Source: an uncultured Oscillospiraceae bacterium
GTDB lineage: Bacteria > Bacillota > Clostridia > Oscillospirales > Oscillospiraceae
Assembly (NCBI GenBank): GCA_934662925.1
Contig: CAKUKL010000123.1
Coordinates: 1-5,292, forward strand
Reading direction: 5' to 3'
Length of the DNA: 5,292 nt
Shown here: piece after piece, positions 1 to 4,486 of the stretch
Layout: each line of letters starts with the position of its first letter
Numbering within the stretch: position 1 is the first letter of the stretch
Notes under the pieces: model-generated
The model's database searches: none
What the model saw: only the letters and a program-made list of their open reading frames with translations
Told to the model about the DNA's origin: nothing
Translations under genes and position numbers: made by a program

Positions 1-243
1 TCCATGCGCACCGGCATGGAGGCCGTCTACACCCTGCTGAACGTGGACCGCGGCGTGCCCGAGGTCTGGGGCAGCGTGTATGATGTGCGCTGCCTGCTGG
101 ACGCCACCAACAAGCTCATGGACGGCAAGAAGCTGGAAGACATCAAGCTGCCATTCGCCGCCGAGATGGCCCTGAAGGCCGGCGTGAAGAAGGTGCAGGG
201 CACCGAGCTGGAGACTCTGCTCCGGCGCTACAATCTCATCTGA
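1..243 (+). CDS. C-terminal fragment of an unrecognised protein
   Basis: An open frame runs from the window edge to a TGA at 241-243, giving 80 residues. It is read as the tail of a longer gene: ATG codons occur at 4 and 16, but nothing upstream of them within the window looks like a ribosome binding site, and the frame is open to the edge. The sequence is soluble-looking and mixed alpha/beta in character, with no membrane segment. Visible landmarks are GVPEVWGSVYDV near residues 19-30, a basic helix-like stretch (DATNKLMDGKKLEDIKLP), and a C-terminal amphipathic helix ending in LLRRYNLI. I do not recognise the family and assign no function. Codon use (C/G in third positions) matches the other genes, so it is probably a resident gene. 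A hairpin terminator follows 32 bases after the stop. Confidence 0.7.
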   Translation, partial: SMRTGMEAVYTLLNVDRGVPEVWGSVYDVRCLLDATNKLMDGKKLEDIKLPFAAEMALKAGVKKVQGTELETLLRRYNLI

Positions 244-275
244 CCGGTTTCCTTGCCTCCTGAAAGGAAGCATCA

Positions 276-317
276 AAAACATGCCGCCCGGGTAACTTTG
301 CCCGGGCGGCATGTTTT
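276..317. terminator. Bidirectional intrinsic terminator between convergent genes
   Basis: Bases 276-292 and 301-317 form a perfect 17-bp inverted repeat around an 8-base loop (TAACTTTG). The core is ATGCCGCCCGGG pairing with CCCGGGCGGCAT. The AAAA/TTTT ends provide a T-tract on either strand: GTTTT then GCTTTT on the plus strand, and GTTTTT on the minus strand. It sits between a plus-strand stop at 243 and a minus-strand stop at 338, so it can end both transcripts. Confidence 0.93.
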
Positions 318-337
318 GCTTTTATGTGAGTACCTTT

Positions 338-1153
338 TTAATGATAGATGCCGTCGAGAATTTCGATGGCCTGAGCCACGGCGTGGTCGTCGCAGTGGTT
401 CAGCACCCGGGCGCCCCACTCCTTCACCGCCGGGGCGCAGTTGGCCGGGGCGAAGGGGATGGCGGACAGGGCCAGCATGGGGATGTCGTTCTGGTTGTCG
501 CCGATGCAGTAGATATGGCCCCGGTCGATGCCCAACAGCTCCGCCGCCCGGGCCACCATGGCGCCCTTGTTGCTGTTCTTGGCGGTGAGCTCCAGCAGGT
601 AGCGGTTGGAGAAAATGGCCTCGAACTCGTCTCCCCAGCGGTCCAGCATGAAGGTCTGGACGTCCTTGAGGTACGGCTCGTCCTGCTCCATGATGACCTT
701 GATCCACGGCCGGGGCATATCCTCAATGGCGCACTGGAAGTAGGGCACGCCCACCCGTTTGAGGTGGGTCTCGCTGACGATGTTGCTGTTGTAAAGATAG
801 ATGTCCTCGCCGTAGTAGGCCTCGAAGGCCAGCTCGGGGAACCGGGCGCACACCTCGGCCATGCGCTCCGGCGTGTCCGGCGGAAGGAAGGTCTCCACCA
901 GATAGCGGTCCTGCGTATAGTCGTAAATGGCCGCGCCGTTGGACAGCACCACCGGCGCGTTGAACTCTAAGTGCTCCAGCTCGATCTGGGGCGTGAAGGT
1001 GCGGCGGGCCCGGCCGGTGGCGATGGAAAAGCGCCCGCCTTCCTTTATAAAGTAGTGGATGGCGTCGCGGTTTTCCTGCGAGACCTCCAGCCGGTGGTTA
1101 TATAATGTGTCGTCGTAATCGCTGAAAAACAGCACGCCGTCGAATTTCCCCAT
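338..1153 (-). CDS. Cof-type HAD-IIB family phosphatase
   Basis: This encodes a 271-residue cytoplasmic HAD-superfamily hydrolase, predicted to be a magnesium-dependent phosphatase of sugar phosphates or similar small phosphoesters; the substrate cannot be told from sequence. All catalytic motifs are present. Motif I is SDYDDTL, with nucleophile D12 and acid/base D14. Motif II is IATGR, with T46. Motif III lysine is K196 in NSNKG, and motif IV is GDNQND at 218-223. The region between motifs II and III (about 80-190) is the type IIB cap that sets specificity. Length is normal for Cof/YbjI-like proteins. The start ATG (1151-1153 on the minus strand) is supported by AGGAG seven bases upstream. 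The gene stands alone, diverges from the M23 gene and ends at the shared terminator at 276-317. Family assignment is firm. Confidence 0.95.
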   Translation of the reverse strand: MGKFDGVLFFSDYDDTLYNHRLEVSQENRDAIHYFIKEGGRFSIATGRARRTFTPQIELEHLEFNAPVVLSNGAAIYDYTQDRYLVETFLPPDTPERMAEVCARFPELAFEAYYGEDIYLYNSNIVSETHLKRVGVPYFQCAIEDMPRPWIKVIMEQDEPYLKDVQTFMLDRWGDEFEAIFSNRYLLELTAKNSNKGAMVARAAELLGIDRGHIYCIGDNQNDIPMLALSAIPFAPANCAPAVKEWGARVLNHCDDHAVAQAIEILDGIYH

Positions 1154-1203
1154 AATTTCTCTCCTGATCCTCCCGGCCCGGCGGGGCCGTCCTCTTTTTT
1201 CTC

Positions 1204-1232
1204 ATTATAATGCCTGACCGCCCCTGCCGCAA
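1204..1232 (-). promoter_or_regulatory. Promoter of the HAD phosphatase gene
   Basis: On the minus strand a perfect TATAAT -10 lies at 1209-1204. It is preceded by a 17-base spacer and a weak -35, TTGCGG (1232-1227, 3 of 6 matching TTGACA). Transcription would start near 1197, giving a leader of about 44 bases that contains the AGGAG site. The perfect -10 and standard spacing support it; the -35 is poor. Confidence 0.65.
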
Positions 1233-1419
1233 GCCGCGGAATGCACAACTTTTGCGCCGGAGGGCGGGGAAAGCGCCCTGTAAAAAATTGGCCTGCGAAT
1301 TTTGGCAGATGTTCCAAAAGCACAAGCAGGAGTGTGCAATTTCGCCCGTATTGGAAGAAATCCACAGGATATACCGCCCGTTTCACAGTTTGGCAATACT
1401 TTGTTCACAAAATAAAAAC

Positions 1420-1448
1420 TTGACGGACGGGCAAAAACAGTGTACTAT
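1420..1448 (+). promoter_or_regulatory. Promoter of the M23 peptidase gene
   Basis: TTGACG (1420-1425) and TACTAT (1443-1448) are separated by 17 bases. The -35 matches sigma-A consensus at 5 of 6 positions and the -10 at 4 of 6. Predicted start is near 1455, leaving a leader of about 90 bases. The repeated TGTAAC elements begin at this predicted start. Confidence 0.65.
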
Positions 1449-1454
1449 ACCGGT

Positions 1455-1491
1455 TGTAACTAATTTGTAACTATTATATCAGAATTGTTAC
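1455..1491 (+). promoter_or_regulatory. WalR-like box: repeated TGTWAH half-sites
   Basis: TGTAAC at 1455-1460 and TGTAAC at 1466-1471 are separated by exactly five bases. This matches the published WalR (YycF) pattern TGTWAH-N5-TGTWAH at every position. A third half-site, TGTTAC, lies at 1486-1491. The repeats start 11 and 20 bases apart, so they face roughly one side of the helix. WalR controls cell-wall hydrolases in Bacillus and Staphylococcus, and the downstream gene is an M23 wall hydrolase. Position at or after the predicted start suggests repression, or a second promoter further downstream. Another OmpR/PhoB-family regulator is possible, since these also bind direct repeats spaced by 11 bases. 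Confidence 0.5.
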
Positions 1492-1492
1492 T

Positions 1493-1513
1493 TCTGCCCC
1501 GCGGCAGATTTTT
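1493..1513 (+). terminator. Terminator-like hairpin in the M23 leader (possible attenuator)
   Basis: TCTGCC (1493-1498) and GGCAGA (1503-1508) form a 6-bp stem with loop CCGC. Five T residues follow at once (1509-1513), then more AT-rich sequence. It lies about 40 bases into the predicted transcript and 33 bases before the start codon. The stem is short, so termination may be weak or conditional; no clear antiterminator partner was found. Confidence 0.35.
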
Positions 1514-1545
1514 ATTTTATATCTCGCGAAAAGGAGTCCTTCGGC

Positions 1546-2991
1546 ATGGATGAATTGCTTCGGCATAACGATCTGCCCTTCGGCAGTGACGATCATAACG
1601 ACGCTGAGCCGGCCAGCCATACGTGGAAAGAGAAGCTGACCGCCGCCGCCGGAAAGGTGCGCTCCGCCGTGGCGAAGCACCCGGTGTCCCCCCTGCTGTA
1701 CGTGGTGGTGCTGGTGCTGGTGGTGGGCGTGGCGGTGTTCCGCTCTGTGTATATCCCCGCCTACGCCGTTCAGGTGGACGGCGTGGAGGTGGGCCTTGTG
1801 GCCGACACCGCCGAGGTGGAGAACGCTGTGTCCAACGTGGAGGACCGGGTGGCCAGTGTGCTGGGCGCCAGCTATGATTACGACGCCGAGGTGACGTACA
1901 CACCCGTGTACTCCACCGCCGACGACCTGTCCGACGTGCAGGAGATCGAGGATTACCTCTACGACAACGCCGGAGCCATTATGGAGGGCTGGGTGCTCAC
2001 CGTGGGCGGGCAGGAGATCGGCTGCGCCGCCACGGAAGAGGACATTCAGAGCCTGCTGGACAAGGTGGCCCAGCCCTATATCACCGAGGATACCAAAGAG
2101 TACGGCTTTGTGGAGGAGGTCTCCGTCACCAGCCGGGAGATGGCCTCCGATACCGAGTTCGATCTGGATTCCATTTATAACGCCCTCACAGCCAACTCCA
2201 TCGAGGAAGCGGTGTACGTGGTGGAAAAGGGCGACACCTTCAGCCGCATCGCCAAGAGCCTTGATATGTCGGTGTCCGACCTGTCCGCCCTGAACCCCGA
2301 TGTGGTCATCGACAAGATCTGGATCGGACAGGAGCTGGTCATCCAGCAGTCCGTTCCCTATCTGTCCGTCTATACCATCGACAACGAGACCTATGAGCAG
2401 CCCATCGAAAGCCCCATCGAGTACACCGAGACCGCCAGCATGTACGTGGGTGAGACCAAGGTCACCGAGGAGGGCGAGGACGGCCTTGCCGAGGTCAACG
2501 CCGACGTGACCTATGTCAACGGCTACGAGACCGAGCGGAACGTGCTGACCACCACCGTCCTTCAGGAGCCCACCACCACCTATATGCTCAAGGGCACTAC
2601 CCCCAAGCCCAAGACCGCGTCCAAGGGCTACTACGCATGGCCCGCGTCCGGCAAGATCTCGTCCCCCTATGGCTACCGTCACGGCGAGTTCCACACCGGC
2701 CTTGACATCGCCGTGCCCTATGGCACCACCATAAAGGCCGCCGACGGCGGCACCGTCACCTACGCGGGCTGGAAGGGCAACTACGGCAAGCTGGTCATCA
2801 TCACCCATGACAACGGCAGCCAGACCTACTACGCCCACAACTCCTCCCTGCTGGTTTCCGCCGGGCAGAAGGTGTATCAGGGTCAGGCCATCGCCAAGGC
2901 CGGTTCCACCGGCCGCTCCACCGGCAACCACTGCCACTTCGAGATCCGCATCGGCGGCAAGACCGTCAACCCCTTGAACTACCTCAAGTAA
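1546..2991 (+). CDS. Membrane-anchored LysM-G5-M23 peptidoglycan endopeptidase
   Basis: This 481-residue protein is predicted to be an extracytoplasmic zinc metallopeptidase cleaving peptidoglycan cross-bridges or stem peptides. Residues 1-45 are a charged cytoplasmic tail. A single membrane segment spans about 48-66, with no signal-cleavage motif evident, so the enzyme should stay anchored. Residues 70-222 are an unrecognised extracellular region. A LysM domain (YVVEKGDTFSRIAKSL, about 224-267) should bind glycan strands, and a G5-like domain covers about 271-350. The C-terminal M23/LytM domain (about 369-478) is intact: zinc ligands H383 and D387 (HTGLD) and the HCH motif at 462-464, plus catalytic-region H431. 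The start is fixed by AAGGAG (1531-1536) nine bases before the ATG. It is monocistronic, ending at a strong terminator. Family is certain; exact bond specificity is not, and a scaffold or hydrolase-regulator role is less likely given complete ligands. Confidence 0.95.
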   Translation: MDELLRHNDLPFGSDDHNDAEPASHTWKEKLTAAAGKVRSAVAKHPVSPLLYVVVLVLVVGVAVFRSVYIPAYAVQVDGVEVGLVADTAEVENAVSNVEDRVASVLGASYDYDAEVTYTPVYSTADDLSDVQEIEDYLYDNAGAIMEGWVLTVGGQEIGCAATEEDIQSLLDKVAQPYITEDTKEYGFVEEVSVTSREMASDTEFDLDSIYNALTANSIEEAVYVVEKGDTFSRIAKSLDMSVSDLSALNPDVVIDKIWIGQELVIQQSVPYLSVYTIDNETYEQPIESPIEYTETASMYVGETKVTEEGEDGLAEVNADVTYVNGYETERNVLTTTVLQEPTTTYMLKGTTPKPKTASKGYYAWPASGKISSPYGYRHGEFHTGLDIAVPYGTTIKAADGGTVTYAGWKGNYGKLVIITHDNGSQTYYAHNSSLLVSAGQKVYQGQAIAKAGSTGRSTGNHCHFEIRIGGKTVNPLNYLK

Positions 2992-3010
2992 CAACCAATC
3001 TGTGGATGCT

Positions 3011-3043
3011 GCCGCCCGGGCAAAGCTGCCCGGGCGGCTTTTT
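3011..3043 (+). terminator. Intrinsic terminator of the M23 gene
   Basis: A perfect 12-bp stem (GCCGCCCGGGCA at 3011-3022 with TGCCCGGGCGGC at 3027-3038) has an AAGC loop and is followed by TTTTT (3039-3043). It begins 19 bases after the stop codon. Its core, TGCCGCCCGGG, is the same as in the terminator at 276-317. Confidence 0.95.
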
Positions 3044-3052
3044 GCGCACAAA

Positions 3053-3069
3053 TGTGGAAGTTTTCCACA
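3053..3069. repeat. Short inverted repeat TGTGGAA-GTT-TTCCACA
   Basis: Seven-base arms at 3053-3059 and 3063-3069 are perfectly complementary around GTT. The right arm reads TTTTCCACA, one base away from the DnaA box TTATCCACA; the left arm is its mirror. It lies between the M23 terminator and the next promoter, about 30 bases upstream of the -35. It could be an operator or chance; nothing else supports a replication role here. Confidence 0.4.
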
Positions 3070-3075
3070 GACTGT

Positions 3076-3146
3076 CGAACAAATGTGCAAAAAACAGTTG
3101 ACAAATTCGAACGGATGTATTATCTTAAATGCAGAACAAAAGTTCG
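3076..3146 (+). promoter_or_regulatory. Three LexA-like (SOS) boxes
   Basis: Three 14-base sites resemble the Gram-positive LexA box CGAACRNRYGTTYG: CGAACAAATGTGCA (3076-3089), CGAACGGATGTATT (3108-3121) and AGAACAAAAGTTCG (3133-3146). Each matches 12 of 14 positions; the third has a perfect GAAC-N4-GTTC palindrome. They lie just upstream of the -35, inside the -35/-10 spacer, and at the predicted transcription start, the expected places for repression. A weaker copy, CGCACAAATGTGGA, lies at 3045-3058, and the first three copies are 31-32 bases apart. LexA binding is an inference from the motif and its placement. Confidence 0.55.
3098..3126 (+). promoter_or_regulatory. Promoter of the small membrane protein gene
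   Basis: A perfect TTGACA -35 (3098-3103) is followed after 17 bases by TATCTT (3121-3126, 4 of 6 matching). An alternative -10, TATTAT (3118-3123), has only a 14-base spacer. Predicted start is near 3133, with a leader of about 90 bases. The leader contains a 6-bp hairpin, CAGTCC (3158-3163) with GGACTG (3172-3177). The spacer is occupied by a LexA-like box. Confidence 0.7.
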
Positions 3147-3223
3147 AAAAGCGAAAACAGTCCGGTTTATTGGACTGCGTATACGATAGAGTAAACCCAT
3201 CAGAGAAAGAGGGGGCTTACGCC

Positions 3224-3586
3224 ATGGAAACCACTTATTATACCTTCACCGCACGGGAGATCATTGTGGAAGGCCAGCAGGTGGCCGCCGCCGCGGGCGA
3301 ACCTGTCCGCCAGCTGGTCTGCGTCCGCCGGGGCGCGGAGCGCGCCGCCGATACCGGGGACAAGGTCATTGATCTGGCCGCGTGGAAGTCTGCCCGGGAG
3401 GAAGAGGCCCGGCTGGAGGCCGAGTGGTACGACGGTGTGGACGAGGCGCTGGAGCAGGCCGCCCCCGCCGCAGCCCGCCCCCGGCGGGACCATAAGCGCA
3501 CCGTCCTCTTCGGCGGCGAGCTGCTGGCCACCCTGTCCGTCATCGGGGCCATGGTCCTGCTGATGATGCGTATTCTGGCGGTGTAA
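3224..3586 (+). CDS. Small tail-anchored membrane protein, possibly SOS-induced
   Basis: The gene encodes 120 residues of no family I recognise. The frame is open further upstream, but the ATG at 3224 is chosen because an AGGGGG site (3210-3215) lies eight bases before it and the promoter and operators are upstream. The N-terminal 92 residues are hydrophilic: a beta-like start ([16 protein letters not shown]), a segment [20 protein letters not shown] likely to be helical and charged (48-67), then an Ala/Pro-rich linker. A basic patch (RPRRDHKR, 85-92) precedes one membrane segment at about 94-118, which ends the protein. By the positive-inside rule the N-terminal domain is cytoplasmic. It is a monocistronic unit with its own terminator. 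The LexA-like boxes suggest DNA-damage induction; a division-checkpoint role like that of YneA, SidA or DivS is a hypothesis from size, membrane anchor and regulation only, with no sequence similarity claimed. Confidence 0.85.
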   Translation: METTYYTFTAREIIVEGQQVAAAAGEPVRQLVCVRRGAERAADTGDKVIDLAAWKSAREEEARLEAEWYDGVDEALEQAAPAAARPRRDHKRTVLFGGELLATLSVIGAMVLLMMRILAV

Positions 3587-3621
3587 AAGGCGCAGCCCGT
3601 CGAAAAAGGCGGAAGTTTGTC

Positions 3622-3653
3622 AAGGCCGGAGGCACAAGTCTCCGGCCTTTTTT
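3622..3653 (+). terminator. Intrinsic terminator of the small membrane protein gene
   Basis: A perfect 10-bp stem, AAGGCCGGAG (3622-3631) with CTCCGGCCTT (3640-3649), has an 8-base loop and runs into six T residues (3648-3653). It lies 36 bases after the stop codon and separates this unit from rpsO. Confidence 0.93.
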
Positions 3654-3702
3654 CGCAGACTGCCGAACGCCGGATTTTTGTTCCGGGAACCGGGAAAACT
3701 AC

Positions 3703-3731
3703 TTTACAAAACCGCGTCCGTATGGTATAGT
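3703..3731 (+). promoter_or_regulatory. Promoter of the rpsO (rpsO-pnp) unit
   Basis: TTTACA (3703-3708) and TATAGT (3726-3731) are separated by 17 bases. TGG directly before the -10 gives an extended -10 (TGnTATAGT). Each hexamer matches consensus at 5 of 6 positions, fitting a highly expressed ribosomal protein gene. Predicted start is near 3738. Confidence 0.82.
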
Positions 3732-3737
3732 AACTTG

Positions 3738-3857
3738 CGTATGTGTTCTGAGAACACGCCCGCCGGCTTAGTTCCGGGAGAAAGCCCGCTTGACGCGGGT
3801 GTTTCACCTGCCCGTTACTCAGCGGCCGGGGAATATCAAAGAAAGGTGGAATCTTCC
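3738..3857 (+). promoter_or_regulatory. Structured rpsO 5' leader, candidate S15 autoregulatory RNA
   Basis: The leader is about 120 bases and rich in complementary segments. A first hairpin is GTGTTC (3743-3748) with GAACAC (3752-3757) around TGA. An outer helix pairs CCGGC (3763-3767) with GCCGG (3825-3829). Inside it are competing stems: CCCGC/GCGGG (3785-3789, 3795-3799), GGTG/CACC (3798-3801, 3805-3808) and CGGG/CCCG (3775-3778, 3785-3788). S15 is known to repress its own mRNA through leader structures in several bacteria, including Bacillaceae. The junction architecture fits that idea, but I cannot match it to a specific published class. The ribosome binding site AAAGGTGG (3842-3849) lies just after the structure. 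Confidence 0.5.
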
Positions 3858-4124
3858 ATGATCCGCAAAGACCAGAAGACGGCCGTTATCGAGGCCAACC
3901 GCACTCACGAGACCGACACCGGCTCCCCCGAGGTGCAGATCGCTATCCTCACTGCCCGCATTCAGGAGCTCACCGAGCACCTGCGCGTGCACATCCATGA
4001 CAACCACAGCCGCCGCGGCCTGTACAAGATGATCGGTAAGCGCCGCAAGCTGCTGGACTACCTGGCCAAGAAGGACATCGAGCGCTATCGTGCGATCATT
4101 GCCAAGCTCGGCATCCGCAAGTAA
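3858..4124 (+). CDS. rpsO: Small ribosomal subunit protein uS15
   Basis: The 88-residue product is a full-length S15, a primary 16S rRNA-binding protein of the 30S platform that organises the three-way junction of the central domain and contributes to a bridge to the 50S subunit. Diagnostic sequence includes [15 protein letters not shown] (21-35), the RNA-binding loop [15 protein letters not shown] with H41, H45, D48 and S51, then KRRKLLDYL (61-69) and the C-terminal [12 protein letters not shown]. The start ATG follows AAAGGTGG, an imperfect Shine-Dalgarno. A longer reading frame upstream is rejected because it would cover the promoter and leader. It has its own promoter and lies upstream of pnp, the usual arrangement in bacteria. 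Autoregulation by S15 binding to its leader is likely. Confidence 0.98.
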   Translation: MIRKDQKTAVIEANRTHETDTGSPEVQIAILTARIQELTEHLRVHIHDNHSRRGLYKMIGKRRKLLDYLAKKDIERYRAIIAKLGIRK

Positions 4125-4173
4125 TCAGAAGCGCGGAGCCGTGTGACAGCAACAAGTTCATCACTGTAAGATG

Positions 4174-4201
4174 GAGGGTGGCGTGGAATCACGCCACCCT
4201 C
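4174..4201 (+). terminator. Hairpin after rpsO with poor T-tract (partial terminator or processing site)
   Basis: GAGGGTGGCGTG (4174-4185) pairs perfectly with CACGCCACCCTC (4190-4201) around a GAAT loop. Only TTGCCTT follows, not a run of T, so it should stop few transcripts. Its place matches the t1 attenuator/RNA-processing region between rpsO and pnp in E. coli. It may stabilise the rpsO 3' end while letting transcription continue into pnp. Confidence 0.6.
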
Positions 4202-4250
4202 TTGCCTTAAACCGCAGGAATCAACCCACACAGCCGCTGCCTGACACTTA

Positions 4251-4442
4251 TTTAGCAGTTGAATGTGCGCCTGAGCCGTCGTGAACAGCGCGGATGGACT
4301 GAAGCGAGGAATACAAACAAATTGCATCGCAATTTGCATTTGTGTTCCGAGTCGGAAGGAAGCCGCGCGTTGTGAGCAGGCGAAGCGTATCAGCATACGC
4401 CCCGCCCTGCTTCGCAGTTCGGACCCGCATTCAAGTGCTAAA
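4251..4442. repeat. 192-base element with 15-base imperfect terminal inverted repeats and internal hairpins
   Basis: The left end TTTAGCAGTTGAATG (4251-4265) is complementary to the right end CATTCAAGTGCTAAA (4428-4442) at 14 of 15 positions; two further pairs follow after a 2-base bulge. Inside is a long composite hairpin (4285-4373). Its tip pairs 4308-4325 with 4329-4348 (18 bp including one G-U and a 2-base bulge), and its base includes GCGCGG (4288-4293) with CCGCGC (4363-4368). A second hairpin at 4376-4410 has GCGTAT/ATACGC around CAGC and an outer GCAGGCG/CGCCCTGC stem. It could be a MITE-like or palindromic intergenic repeat, or a folded leader RNA of pnp. No transposase and no clear target-site duplication are visible; only one copy is in the window. 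Confidence 0.65.
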
Positions 4443-4486
4443 GAGCGAGGGCATCGGCTGCAATCTGAACAAAGGAGTGTAACCAA

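Larger units (their letters stand above)
1154..1545. other. Divergent intergenic region, no gene
   Basis: These 392 bases separate the HAD and M23 genes. They contain the HAD promoter and leader on the minus side, and the M23 promoter, TGTWAH repeats, leader hairpin and ribosome binding site on the plus side, each listed separately. Between about 1235 and 1415 I see only a small perfect inverted repeat, TTTTGG (1300-1305) and CCAAAA (1314-1319), with an 8-base spacer. It could be an operator but has no supporting context. Short open frames here lack ribosome binding sites and recognisable products. Confidence 0.7.
4125..4486 (+). other. rpsO-pnp intergenic region, no gene
   Basis: This 362-base spacer holds a 12-bp hairpin (4174-4201), a 192-base inverted-repeat-bounded element (4251-4442) and the pnp ribosome binding site AAAGGAG (4471-4477), nine bases before the ATG. 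I found no convincing sigma-A promoter in it, so pnp is probably transcribed by read-through from the rpsO promoter. One frame through the element stays open into pnp from 4281, but it has no ribosome binding site, is out of frame with pnp and encodes a Cys/Arg/Ser-rich sequence typical of a structured non-coding region. Confidence 0.7.

Noticed and set aside
1355..1365. AAATCCACAGG as a DnaA box
   Set aside because: It has two mismatches to TTATCCACA, is an isolated copy, and has no AT-rich unwinding region or replication gene nearby.
1390..1418. Second possible M23 promoter, TTGGCA-17-TAAAAA
   Set aside because: The -35 is reasonable, but TAAAAA is a weak -10 in an A-rich stretch. The TTGACG/TACTAT pair just downstream is better.
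1210..1470. Small plus-strand frame in the divergent spacer
   Set aside because: It has no ribosome binding site, starts inside the HAD promoter, covers the M23 promoter and shows no protein-like composition.
1474..3090. 538-codon minus-strand open frame opposite the M23 gene
   Set aside because: It is the antisense shadow of a GC-rich gene: a Gly/His/Val/Leu-rich translation with no domain, covering the terminator and both promoters. The plus-strand frame has clear TM, LysM, G5 and M23 motifs.
3002..3223. N-terminal extension of the small membrane protein
   Set aside because: The longer frame would cover the M23 terminator, the promoter and the LexA-like boxes. A good ribosome binding site fixes the ATG at 3224.
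3743..3757. GTGTTC-TGA-GAACAC as a regulator site
   Set aside because: The half-sites are in the reverse order to a LexA box and the spacing is wrong. It lies downstream of the predicted rpsO start and is better explained as a leader hairpin.
3678..3857. N-terminal extension of rpsO
   Set aside because: The frame is open, but it spans the TTTACA/TATAGT promoter and structured leader. S15 proteins are 88-89 residues, matching the start at 3858.
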